Assembly (NCBI GenBank): GCA_046349635.1 | Contig: JAXMBX010000030.1 | Span: 1 to 61,145 of the forward strand | Source: JAXMBX01 sp046349635 | GTDB lineage: Bacteria; Planctomycetota; Planctomycetia; Planctomycetales; Planctomycetaceae | Length of the DNA: 61,145 nt | Direction: 5' to 3' | In this document: positions 1 to 7,883 of the stretch, in pieces | How positions within the stretch are numbered: the first letter of the stretch is position 1 | How the letters are laid out: every line of letters starts with the position of its first letter | The notes under the pieces: generated by a model | Databases searched by the model: none | The model's input: only the letters and a program-made list of their open reading frames with translations | Told to the model about the DNA's origin: nothing | Program-made: the position numbers and the translations under genes

Positions 1-1
1 G

Positions 2-2443
2 CAATCCGGAGAGACGCTGCACTTTGCTGCCAAGGAACTGGTGCGCTATCTCAAGCAGATGACTCAGGATCGGCTCGAGATCTCAATCTCTCGGAACACG
101 CGGCAGAAACCTGGTGCGACAGTGCAGGTAGTCGGCCAGAAACGTAATGCAGAGGATTTCGCGCAGGCTCCAGTTATCGCCTCAGGTGATGGTTTCGACC
201 CGGATGCCTATGCCATTCGGGCCGCCGACGGCGTCCTTCGTATCACTGGTGCCGGGGAGCGAGCGGTTTTGTACGGCGTGTATGACGTTCTGGAACGCTT
301 AGGCTGCCGTTGGTTCGGCCCCAACCTGGAGTTCGTCCCGACGACCGCAAAGATCCATTTGGAGTCCCTCGATGTTCGTGAACAACCAGCTTTCAAATGG
401 CGGGGGCTGGAACTCATCTCGGGAAGCACTCCGGGCATTGTCGATTGGATGGCGAAGCTGCGATTTAACGTCGCCTGGCCGGAAGCGTACGTCCCCAAAT
501 CCGATTTGACTCCTGCGGAGGATCTCATGCTGGCCGGAGCCATCCCCCAAATGCGGGAACGTGGCATGACGATTTTCTGGGGAGGGCACATTCTGCCGTC
601 TCTTATGCCTGTCGACAAATACAAACTTCATCCCGAGTATTTCGCACTGATTAAAGGGCAACGTCTGAAACCCGACGAGGATCTCCAAAATCGGAATCAG
701 TTGTGCATCAGTAATCCCGAGACTTTGCGCCTCCTGACAGAAAACACCGTTCAATTCCTACGGAACCATCCTTGGGTCGACGTCTTGTTCCTATGGGCCG
801 GGGATACCACTCAGTGGTGCGAGTGCGACAAGTGCCTGGCGCTCCTCCCGGAGCCCAATCGGGCCTCACCATTCGGAGGACTGGATCGCTCACTGCTGTA
901 TACCAGGATGGTCAAAGTCGTCAGCGAAGGCGTTCATAAAGCGCTGCCGGAACGGAGAATCGCTTTCAATCACTACTACAATCTGGAGAATCTCCCAACG
1001 GATAAAACGGGTAAGGTACTGGAGGATTCTCTGCCTCCAAAGTACGTCTTGTCCGCCGTAGATGACTATCACCAGTGCAACCGACATTCCTTTGCAGACG
1101 CAACCTGCCTCCGTGGAAAACGCATCGAACCCATCGCTCGCATGTGGAATCGGTATTACCCAGAATCCGTCAGCTGGAGTTACTACTTCGCCTGGAATTT
1201 CACACTCGGGCTTCCCATCTCAGAGGTCCACAAGATCCCCGAGGACTTCCGGTTTCTGCGGAAGCTAGGGGTGCGCGGCATGGTGGATAACGTCTCCCTT
1301 GAACCCCACACACTGCACTGGTTTAACAATTTGCGGAATTTTTACATCTACGGTAAAGCGGCATGGAATCCGGATCTCGATGTGGATGCCGTACTGCAGG
1401 ATTTCGATCGACATTTCTATGGCCCCGCCGCGGAGTCGATGACTCAGGCATGGAGCCTGATCGGTGAGGCGACTCGCAAGTACGGGCAATCGCCCGAGTT
1501 CATGCCTGAGAACAGTAGTTACGCCAAGCCTCAGGCAATCCATGGCCGGATGCGCGACATCGAATCCCTGCCGGGGAATGTCCACGGCGTCAACCTGGAA
1601 CACCAGGCAGAATATCTCATTCCCAATCGGGAGGTTTACTCGCGACTGGCACGCCTGACCGGCGACGCACTGGCCAGGGTCGAAGCCGCGAGAAACCCTG
1701 ACGCCCCCTACGCCGAGCGCGTCCTGGCCCTGAAAGCCATTGTTGACTCCTGGGACAAAAAATCGCTGCGATGGGAGCCTTTTGGCTTTTTAAATAGCGG
1801 CGGATATCTCAAGAAGCTGATCTACACGATGGACGGGAATATCAACTGTTCGGTTTTCAGTGGCAACAATATGGGCGACTGTTTCTGGAGCAAGCCCGCA
1901 GGGACTCCGCAACTCGTGAACATCGGTGATTCCGTACAGATCAAGGTGAGCGTGAACGTGGATGCCGATATAGTCGGTTCTCCACTCTACCGCGGTGGCC
2001 CCGGACTATATCAATCGGCCGATCAGACCTCTGCCGCAGGAGCTGCGGAGAATCACAGTTCCTTCCTGTTTATCGGAAACGTGGACAATCAACCGGCCGG
2101 ACGTCAGGTCGCGTTGTGCGTGAACGATGGAAAGTACCAATCATCGTTCCTGAGCTCGCCGGACAAGGCCTGGAATTATCGCCAGCCAGTCCTTCTGCGG
2201 GTCGATTATGTCACAGCTGAAAAGTCGAAGCATGTCTACCGTTACTTTTTCGATGCGGGCAAGGGTTGGGTTGAGCTGGGTGTTCTGACATTTGCGGTCA
2301 AGTTGCCCTACGCGGGGCCGGCTTTCCATTTCTCTGCGTACGAACCGTCAAAAGTGAAATATCCCATCCTCAATTGGGCGTCAGCCGCGGAGATGGTACT
2401 GAAACAAGAAAATGTGATTGCGCCCGCTCCCGTCGTGCCATAA
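2..2443 (+). CDS. DUF4838 domain-containing protein, 5'-truncated by window edge
   Basis: Large protein of the DUF4838 type, a family related to alpha-glucuronidase-like glycoside hydrolases and common in planctomycetes. The reading frame is already open at base 2, and the first residues (QSGETLHFAAKELVRYLKQM) match the usual N-terminal helix of these proteins, so the GTG at 41 is not the real start and the gene begins outside the window. A motif with WCECDKC near the middle (about residue 260 of the visible part) is typical of DUF4838. The C-terminal 200 residues look like a beta-rich accessory region. No signal peptide can be seen because the N-terminus is missing. The substrate is probably a polysaccharide or glycoside, but that is inference from the family only. 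The next gene on this strand is about 200 bp away and not obviously co-transcribed. Confidence 0.8.
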   Translation, partial: QSGETLHFAAKELVRYLKQMTQDRLEISISRNTRQKPGATVQVVGQKRNAEDFAQAPVIASGDGFDPDAYAIRAADGVLRITGAGERAVLYGVYDVLERLGCRWFGPNLEFVPTTAKIHLESLDVREQPAFKWRGLELISGSTPGIVDWMAKLRFNVAWPEAYVPKSDLTPAEDLMLAGAIPQMRERGMTIFWGGHILPSLMPVDKYKLHPEYFALIKGQRLKPDEDLQNRNQLCISNPETLRLLTENTVQFLRNHPWVDVLFLWAGDTTQWCECDKCLALLPEPNRASPFGGLDRSLLYTRMVKVVSEGVHKALPERRIAFNHYYNLENLPTDKTGKVLEDSLPPKYVLSAVDDYHQCNRHSFADATCLRGKRIEPIARMWNRYYPESVSWSYYFAWNFTLGLPISEVHKIPEDFRFLRKLGVRGMVDNVSLEPHTLHWFNNLRNFYIYGKAAWNPDLDVDAVLQDFDRHFYGPAAESMTQAWSLIGEATRKYGQSPEFMPENSSYAKPQAIHGRMRDIESLPGNVHGVNLEHQAEYLIPNREVYSRLARLTGDALARVEAARNPDAPYAERVLALKAIVDSWDKKSLRWEPFGFLNSGGYLKKLIYTMDGNINCSVFSGNNMGDCFWSKPAGTPQLVNIGDSVQIKVSVNVDADIVGSPLYRGGPGLYQSADQTSAAGAAENHSSFLFIGNVDNQPAGRQVALCVNDGKYQSSFLSSPDKAWNYRQPVLLRVDYVTAEKSKHVYRYFFDAGKGWVELGVLTFAVKLPYAGPAFHFSAYEPSKVKYPILNWASAAEMVLKQENVIAPAPVVP

Positions 2444-2531
2444 TCGTCCACACTCTGAAATACGGACAGGCAGACAACCAGTTTTCGACTTTCCGGAGGG
2501 CGGTGGACACGGTGTATTCCATTTCGTGTGT

Positions 2532-2556
2532 ACGGGTTCGACCCCCGTCTCGGCCA
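2532..2556 (+). other. tRNA 3'-end-like fragment (T arm plus acceptor strand)
   Basis: A perfect 5-bp T stem (ACGGG with CCCGT) encloses the 7-nt loop TTCGACC. It is followed directly by seven bases (CTCGGCC) and an A, where an acceptor 3' strand and discriminator base would be. The matching acceptor 5' strand GGCCGAG and a D arm were not found upstream, and no CCA follows. A short stem ACACG...CGTGT just before it could be a variable arm. It may be a tRNA remnant or an old integration site; it is not a complete tRNA gene. Confidence 0.4.
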
Positions 2557-2647
2557 TTGTTCTAATTCGCGCAAGCAGCGTACGATGGGAGGGGGGGAAT
2601 TCGCCATTCAAAGTACGACTGGCTCGTCGCAATTGAGGACATCGACC

Positions 2648-3253
2648 ATGCAACAACGACGCACGTTCTTACAGTCCGGGCTGGGGGTCGTCGCATTGGC
2701 GGCGGCTGATGGCTGCCTCACGAATGCGCTGGCAGAGGAAAAGCCGCGCGTTGGAACGCCAAAGGTTGTGAAAGAGAGTGACGGTACTAAAGTCTGGGCA
2801 ATGGGAGTCCAGGTAACGGTCAAAGTTCAATCCGAAGAGACTGGCGGGGCATATTCTGCCTTTGAGGATCTGATTCCTCCCGGTGCCGGGCCGGTCCCCC
2901 ATACCCACACCAAGGAAGACGAAACCATTTTTGTGATCGATGGGAAACTGCGGGCTTGGCTGGGGGGAAAACAGTTCGATGTGGCGACAGGGGATTTTGT
3001 CCACATGCCCCGTGGGGTTCAACACTACTTCAGGAACGTGAGCGACAAGCCAACGCGCCTTCTGCTCTCTTACACTCCCGGTGGATTCGAGCAGTGGTTC
3101 CTCGACATCGGCAAACCGGTCGCTGACGCGGATCAACTCCCGCCTGAAATAACGCCGGAAGACATCAAGCGAGCCGTTGCCGCCGCTGAGAAATACGGTG
3201 TGAAGTTCGAGAAGAAATGGCTTTTTTCCAGCGGCGATGCACTTCGATATTGA
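2648..3253 (+). CDS. Tat-exported cupin domain protein
   Basis: Single-domain cupin of 201 residues. The ATG at 2648 is chosen because it gives a clean twin-arginine signal (MQQRRTFLQSG followed by a hydrophobic stretch ending near ALAEE); the frame runs further upstream but without a sensible N-terminus. The cupin core shows the metal ligands in HTHTKEDE (about residues 82-89) and a later HYF histidine (about 122), preceded by the G-D-F-V-H-M-P turn. Such proteins bind a metal in a beta-barrel and are either small oxygenases, isomerases or sugar-binding proteins; the substrate cannot be told. Expected location is the periplasm. It converges with the minus-strand gene ending at 3263. Confidence 0.8.
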   Translation: MQQRRTFLQSGLGVVALAAADGCLTNALAEEKPRVGTPKVVKESDGTKVWAMGVQVTVKVQSEETGGAYSAFEDLIPPGAGPVPHTHTKEDETIFVIDGKLRAWLGGKQFDVATGDFVHMPRGVQHYFRNVSDKPTRLLLSYTPGGFEQWFLDIGKPVADADQLPPEITPEDIKRAVAAAEKYGVKFEKKWLFSSGDALRY

Positions 3254-3262
3254 AGGTTTTCC

Positions 3263-3460
3263 TCAAGTGAACAGCTGCCGCCATGGAATCAACCACGGGT
3301 AGATCATGACGATCACGAGGAAAGTCCACGTGATACCCCACGGCACGTCCCGGCTTCGTCCCGCGAGCAACCGGCTTCGCTCGCCGCCAATCAACGTTAT
3401 CAAGGCAATCGGCATCAGGACGATGACGTCCAAACAACAGGGAAGCAGGAGCAGGTTCAC
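3263..3460 (-). CDS. Small hydrophobic membrane protein
   Basis: Sixty-five-residue protein with two hydrophobic segments (about residues 3-22 and 41-57) separated by an arginine-rich loop, so probably two membrane helices. Its GTG start overlaps the stop of the upstream CIA30-like gene in a GTGA arrangement (3457-3460), which implies translational coupling and supports its being a real gene. No family was recognised. Confidence 0.5.
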   Translation of the reverse strand: MNLLLLPCCLDVIVLMPIALITLIGGERSRLLAGRSRDVPWGITWTFLVIVMIYPWLIPWRQLFT

Positions 3461-4023
3461 TGGCCTTCTCCGCTGGTCACCTTGATCCCTTCCACTTCCA
3501 ATTTGAATGGGCCAGCCTGCTTGTCATTGATCAGAAAACCGATTCCATTGACCGAAGCCGGATCGACTTGCCCCGCGTTCTTGACGACCTGCCCAAACGA
3601 AGTGGCCTCAAACTTTGTGAGCGGCAATTTGACCTCGATCCATTGATCCTTTTTGGTTTGGAACACCGCACGATAGCTGTAGGCGATTCTGATTGTCGGG
3701 ACATACAGGTTCATCTGGTACTCTCGTCCGTCGCCTCGAACTTTCGCGACTAAAACCTCGTTCTTGCTCAACCCCAGTTTCCTGGACCTGGTGCGAACTG
3801 AGGCAAAGCCACCATTATTTTCCAGCGACAAATTCCCGAAGAACTCCATCGTCTTTTGATCGGTGATCCGGAATCTGCCTTCGGAAACGCCCCCCATGAC
3901 GTTGTCGTTGACGTTCTGCCAGATCTTGGCAGCATCCGGGGATGAAAAATCAAACAGAGTTCGCGGCGTTTGCTCAGCAACCACGACAGAACTCATCAGC
4001 AAGATCGCCAATGTTGTGCGCAT
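3457..4023 (-). CDS. CIA30-family protein (complex I intermediate-associated protein 30 domain)
   Basis: Protein of 188 residues with a short signal peptide (about residues 1-16, ending VVVAEQ) followed by one CIA30 domain. The family hallmark VNDNVMGGVSEGRF is present at about residues 38-51, and the SLENNGGFASVRTR segment follows as expected. The fold is a galactose-binding-like beta sandwich. In eukaryotes the family helps assemble respiratory complex I; bacterial members are secreted or periplasmic proteins of unknown role. The start gives the natural signal peptide. It is followed by a translationally coupled small membrane protein. Confidence 0.85.
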   Translation of the reverse strand: MRTTLAILLMSSVVVAEQTPRTLFDFSSPDAAKIWQNVNDNVMGGVSEGRFRITDQKTMEFFGNLSLENNGGFASVRTRSRKLGLSKNEVLVAKVRGDGREYQMNLYVPTIRIAYSYRAVFQTKKDQWIEVKLPLTKFEATSFGQVVKNAGQVDPASVNGIGFLINDKQAGPFKLEVEGIKVTSGEGQ

Positions 4024-4109
4024 TTCCTCACCAATTCATTGTTATCGTTGAAGTTTGTAAGTTGGTCGCAATCGACCCGCAGGGAGCACGAAACTGGAGC
4101 GAAGGAGAT

Positions 4110-4742
4110 CTACCCCGTTCTTTGGTGTGTAGCGGGTGTTGCAGATGGAGCATTCACGGCCCGGAACATTGAAGCGGCGGAATCTCTCCCAAATCGCTTC
4201 TGGTAACGACGCACCAATGGATAGCCTAGCCGTGTCAAAAAGTGGTTGGGACGAGAAAATGCCAGAATGTCAAACGATACCAGGTCGGTCGACCGATTCC
4301 ATTCGACCAGAAATCGCTCCTCACCACTTTCGACGTGGGCGGGTAACGTGCCGTAAGCAAAACCAAAACGATTGACCGGGCCGGATTCGTCCACGACATA
4401 GATAATCCGACAGGCGTTCAACCACCAGAATCCTAAAGCTCTCCCCAGAATTGCCACCCCTTCGCCCGGTTGAATTGGCGTGTCGCGGGACCAGGCGTCG
4501 ACCCAGCCGAGACGGAACTGTTCCCACCGACGTAACGCAGCAATCGCTGACTTAAAGAGTTCCTCCCCGCTTCCAAGTTGCACTCGAGTGTGATCCACGT
4601 CGAAATCCGAGGGAGGCGAGTTTGCGGTCGCCCCCACGGGAGAATAGGTAAAATTCAAACCGACCTGCCGATCCAGAAACCGCCGGATACATTCTGCAGG
4701 GGGTTTTCGCAGGAACAGCATTTTTTCAAGTTTCGGTGACAA
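4110..4742 (-). CDS. DUF1990 family protein
   Basis: Protein of 210 residues matching the DUF1990 family. It has the characteristic FGFAYGTLPAHVESGEERF stretch at about residues 131-149 and a C-terminal ending rich in aromatic and arginine residues (YPLVRRYQKRFGRDSA). The family is often found alone or fused to oxidoreductases and has no established biochemical role. It is divergently arranged with the epimerase-like gene at 4834, sharing a 91-bp intergenic region. Confidence 0.85.
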   Translation of the reverse strand: MSPKLEKMLFLRKPPAECIRRFLDRQVGLNFTYSPVGATANSPPSDFDVDHTRVQLGSGEELFKSAIAALRRWEQFRLGWVDAWSRDTPIQPGEGVAILGRALGFWWLNACRIIYVVDESGPVNRFGFAYGTLPAHVESGEERFLVEWNRSTDLVSFDILAFSRPNHFLTRLGYPLVRRYQKRFGRDSAASMFRAVNAPSATPATHQRTG

Positions 4743-4833
4743 GGCCGCTCGTTAAGTTAAGATCGAAGCTGAAGTACGGTTTAAATGGTAACCGCAGAAC
4801 GGAACAATTCGTAACCGCGAAATCTGAGCCAAA
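4743..4833. promoter_or_regulatory. Divergent promoter region with repeated GTAACCGC octamer
   Basis: This 91-bp gap must carry the promoters of both the DUF1990 gene (minus) and the NAD(P)-binding gene (plus). The octamer GTAACCGC occurs twice in the same orientation, at 4788-4795 and 4811-4818, 23 bp apart (about two helical turns). That spacing would suit a shared operator, but no regulator is known. Confidence 0.3.
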
Positions 4834-5766
4834 ATGACGATTGTGGGAGACAGGCCCCTGGTCCTGGTGACCGGTGGTACCGGCTATGTGGGGGGGAGAT
4901 TGATCCCGCTCCTGGAAGCCCAGCACCTAAACGTGCGATGCCTGGCTCGAAATCCGGATCGACTGCAGGCTCGGGTTGGGGATAGCACGGAGGTGTTCCA
5001 AGGAGATGTGCTGGAGCGATCCTCCCTGGAGAAAGCGCTACGGGGGGTCAAGACCGCTTATTATCTCGTGCATTTGATGTCGGGGGCCGAGGACTTTACA
5101 AAAGAGGATCGGCAGGCGGCTGTGAATTTCGCGGACGCGGCTCAAAGTGCCGGCGTCAGTCGTATCATTTACCTGGGGGGTCTGGGAGATGATTCCGATC
5201 CCAAACTTTCGCCGCATCTCAAGAGTCGCCATGAAGTGGGTCAGATTCTGAGAGAATCCGGGGTCGAAACAATTGAGTTCCGGGCGGGAATGGTGATCGG
5301 GGCGGGAAGCCTGTCCTTCCAGTTGATGAAATCGTTGACGGACCGTTTGCCAGTGATGATCTGCCCTCGCTGGTTGGCGACACCGACGCAGCCTGTCGCG
5401 GTGGATGATGTCCTGGCGTACCTGCTCGCAGCAAAAGATCTCCCCCCAGGCGAAAGCCAGGTCTTTGAAATTGGAAGTCCTGACATTGTGACTTACAGCG
5501 ATCTGATTCGAGAATACGCCCGCCAACGTCATCTGCGGCGTTTGTTGATTTTCGTTCCGGTGCTGACCCCTTATCTGTCCGGACTTTGGCTGGCACTGGT
5601 GACCCCCGCGACGTACGAAATCGGACGACACCTCATCGAAGGACTGAAGAATCCCACGGTTGTGCGTGACCAGAAAGCTCTCGACGTGTTCCCGATTCGT
5701 CCCATGAAAGTCAGAGACGCAATCCGGAGAGCGATTGAAAGCTCAAGCGATACCCTGCGTTCCTGA
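4834..5766 (+). CDS. NAD(P)H-binding atypical short-chain dehydrogenase (NmrA/epimerase-like)
   Basis: Protein of 310 residues with an N-terminal Rossmann fold. The dinucleotide-binding motif is VLVTGGTGYVGGRL (about residues 10-23), followed by the strand and helix order of atypical (a5-type) short-chain dehydrogenases: CLARNPDRL, then GDVLERSSL and YYLVHLM. The usual YxxxK catalytic pair of classical members is not obvious. Related proteins are annotated as NAD(P)H-binding or nucleoside-diphosphate-sugar epimerase-like, often N-terminal to DUF2867. The start follows a weak ribosome binding site. It is convergent with the GYD gene, with only 2 bp between the stops. Confidence 0.8.
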   Translation: MTIVGDRPLVLVTGGTGYVGGRLIPLLEAQHLNVRCLARNPDRLQARVGDSTEVFQGDVLERSSLEKALRGVKTAYYLVHLMSGAEDFTKEDRQAAVNFADAAQSAGVSRIIYLGGLGDDSDPKLSPHLKSRHEVGQILRESGVETIEFRAGMVIGAGSLSFQLMKSLTDRLPVMICPRWLATPTQPVAVDDVLAYLLAAKDLPPGESQVFEIGSPDIVTYSDLIREYARQRHLRRLLIFVPVLTPYLSGLWLALVTPATYEIGRHLIEGLKNPTVVRDQKALDVFPIRPMKVRDAIRRAIESSSDTLRS

Positions 5767-5768
5767 AG

Positions 5769-6092
5769 TCACGATTCGGACACGAACCCGATTTTGCCCA
5801 TTTTGTGCTTCACGACGATCTTGTCCATCTCCGCGGCAGTGAACGCCCGGACTGTGGTCGTGTGAACATTGCCGACCGCAGACAAATGCAAGAGCGCATT
5901 CATGGCGGTCTCGTCGTCAGGGGCTTCGAGAATCAGGAGACCATCGTAGTTGCCCAGTGTCCAATAGACGTCGGCGACCTTAACTCCGATTTTTTTGGCC
6001 GCTTCCTTGAAGTCCTCCGCCCGCTTCGTGCTGTCTTCGATGTTTGCGATGCCCTGCTGCGTGAACTTGATGGTGGTAATGAAAGTGGCCAC
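5769..6092 (-). CDS. GYD domain-containing protein
   Basis: Small cytoplasmic protein of 107 residues with the GYD domain, a ferredoxin-like fold. The diagnostic segment VYWTLGNYDGLLILEAPDDE lies at about residues 42-61. Members are small dimeric proteins of unknown function. It lies 38 bp downstream of the TspO gene on the same strand and is probably co-transcribed with it. Confidence 0.85.
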   Translation of the reverse strand: MATFITTIKFTQQGIANIEDSTKRAEDFKEAAKKIGVKVADVYWTLGNYDGLLILEAPDDETAMNALLHLSAVGNVHTTTVRAFTAAEMDKIVVKHKMGKIGFVSES

Positions 6093-6130
6093 TGCTGGTC
6101 TCCATTGAAGTTAAATTGATGAAATGCGTC

Positions 6131-6526
6131 TTAGCGATTGTTCCATGTGATCGACAACTGCAGGATGGTCGCCAGCGAGACCCAGACGAAGTAGGGGATC
6201 TGGGCTAGGCTCACCCAGCGATAATAGGGCCAGATGGCGAACGCCAACCAAATGATCGTGCCCCAAACGATTAGAATATCCGCTGCGGCAAGCGGCAGAT
6301 TCCGCAGTCCAAACTGGATCGGCGTAAAAACCAGATTCGCAACGAGATTGATGGCAAAAGGCAAGGCGACTTTCCAGCCGACGCGGCCCCGAAATGCCTG
6401 AACGAAGACAAACCCGAATGTGATCAGGATGATCGGGTAGAGGATCTGCCAGATGAGTCCGATTGTCGCTGGAGCGGGAGTCCAGGCGGGCTTGATGAGG
6501 TTGTTGTACCAGTTCATCCAGGTCAT
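6131..6526 (-). CDS. TspO/MBR family membrane protein
   Basis: Protein of 131 residues, slightly shorter than the usual 150-160, with the TspO pattern. It begins with a W-x-P motif (KPAWTPAP, about residues 12-19), then W-x-x-LYP, and has the conserved block NLVFTPIQFGLRN at about residues 63-75 followed by A-x-x-DI. Four to five membrane helices are evident. TspO proteins bind porphyrins and other hydrophobic ligands and modulate stress and tetrapyrrole metabolism. The shorter length comes from a missing first helix extension, so a more upstream start is possible but none with a good motif was seen. It precedes the GYD gene. Confidence 0.85.
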   Translation of the reverse strand: MTWMNWYNNLIKPAWTPAPATIGLIWQILYPIILITFGFVFVQAFRGRVGWKVALPFAINLVANLVFTPIQFGLRNLPLAAADILIVWGTIIWLAFAIWPYYRWVSLAQIPYFVWVSLATILQLSITWNNR

Positions 6527-6915
6527 TTTGCAAATCCGATGTCTTCAAGACGATCCCAGGCATTTCTTCCAAGATCCAGATTGCGCGATCTTCTGTGGAG
6601 AGGGGTGACGTTCTTTTCCGTTTTCAATTCTAGTCTGAAGTGAGAAACGGATCGCGTCGTGGGACAATCGAAGTACTGAACGCGGACATTATTGGTGGAA
6701 TTCACCAACCCTCGGTCGTCATTTTTTTGCGGCATGCCGATCCACACCTGTTTGTAACACCGCCTATCTTATCTTTCCCTGAAATGATACACTGAACGGT
6801 TCGCATGTTTTGCTATCCGGGAACTGATTCAGACGTAACTACCTGTGGTTGTGGCTGCGGGCGTCAGAATGAAGTGGAAATGCCCCCTGACCTTTTGAAT
6901 GGAGAAACGTGAATC
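6527..6915. other. Intergenic region between divergent tspO and the basic protein gene
   Basis: About 390 bp without a convincing gene. It must hold the promoters for TspO (minus) and the small basic protein (plus). No repeat, RNA gene or strong terminator was recognised. The short open frames here have no recognisable protein features. Confidence 0.4.
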
Positions 6916-7269
6916 ATGGCCAAAAAATCGACAGCGGGAAACAAAGGGCGGTCCGACCCTAATAAGAACAAAAGACTCGCCGTCATCAGAGTTTTGAAGG
7001 AAATGCCCGCGGCCTCCACTGCTCAGCTGGTTGCTGCAGTCAAGAAGCAGTACGGGCATGAGATCGGCCCGAACCTCGTCACCATGGTCAAGACCAAGAG
7101 CAATATGGCCGTGGACGGACGTCCCAAAAAGGTGAAGGGAGCTGCGAAAACCCACCCGATGACGTCCGCTGCAGACTGGGTGCAGGCGATTAAATCTGCC
7201 CGCTCACTCCTGAAGATGACCGGGAGCGTGGCCAATGCGACCGCACTGCTGAAAGCCTTGGATAACTAA
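6916..7269 (+). CDS. Small lysine-rich planctomycete protein
   Basis: Protein of 117 residues with a strongly basic N-terminus (MAKKSTAGNKGRSDPNKNKR), a central helical segment resembling a small winged-helix-like unit (AVIRVLKEMPAASTAQLVAAVKKQYG then GPNLVTMVKTK) and a C-terminal helical tail. Proteins of this layout are common in planctomycetes as uncharacterised paralogues, with a short domain asking for a next-position residue pattern like a DNA-binding unit. A nucleoid-associated or DNA-binding role is inference. The ATG is preceded by GGAGAAACGTGAATC, a fair ribosome binding site. Confidence 0.65.
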   Translation: MAKKSTAGNKGRSDPNKNKRLAVIRVLKEMPAASTAQLVAAVKKQYGHEIGPNLVTMVKTKSNMAVDGRPKKVKGAAKTHPMTSAADWVQAIKSARSLLKMTGSVANATALLKALDN

Positions 7270-7446
7270 TCCTGCAGTTGCGGAATAGTGTCTGACATGC
7301 CGTGGCCGTTGCCAAATTGGCAAAGGGCTTTCACCTGCATTGACGACCGTTCAAATGGCTCGTCGGTACCGGATACTCTCCGAGCCAGGCCATCGTCGTC
7401 GCTGCTTGCCAGTATCTCGGACAAGCATTTCCTCGGGGGAATTTAC

Positions 7447-7833
7447 CTACTCCGAGGAAGGGAGCTGCGCAATGAGCTTCTCGATGGCTCGTTCCAGATC
7501 GATGGACTTTACCGGCTTTACCAGCACCGCCGCGATCAAATCCTGACGCACGGGACGTGCCGACATATCCTGCGGATAAGCGGAAATAATAATCACCGGC
7601 ACGGGGTGCTCCTCCCAGATCCGCGAAACCGCCGTCAATCCGTCCCCATCCGGCATTTTCAAATCCGTGATGACCAGATCCGGTTTCGTCCGCAAGACCT
7701 CGTCCACGAGTTCGTTACCCCCCTCGGCCACGCAGACCACGTCATGCCCGAGGCGAGGGAGGATCTTCTGCAAAAAGTCGCGCATGTCGACTTCATCGTC
7801 GGCGATCGCGATGCGGAGCGCTCGTTTTTGCAT
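7447..7833 (-). CDS. Single-domain response regulator (CheY-like)
   Basis: Receiver-only protein of 128 residues. It shows the acidic pair in IADDEVDM (about residues 9-16), the phospho-acceptor aspartate in LVITDLKMPDGDG (about 54) and the lysine in VLVKPVKS (about 106). No output domain follows. The ATG at 7833 is preferred because AGGAAAAG sits 7 bp upstream, although an in-frame ATG at 7887 overlaps the kinase stop (ATGA) and could also be used. It is the last gene of the cbb3 oxidase operon and lies directly after the histidine kinase, so it probably receives phosphate from it and acts as a protein-interaction or phosphate-sink element. Confidence 0.85.
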   Translation of the reverse strand: MQKRALRIAIADDEVDMRDFLQKILPRLGHDVVCVAEGGNELVDEVLRTKPDLVITDLKMPDGDGLTAVSRIWEEHPVPVIIISAYPQDMSARPVRQDLIAAVLVKPVKSIDLERAIEKLIAQLPSSE

Positions 7834-7883
7834 GATCTTTTCCTGAATCGACAAAACACTCTTCAATCCCACGGACATTTCGA

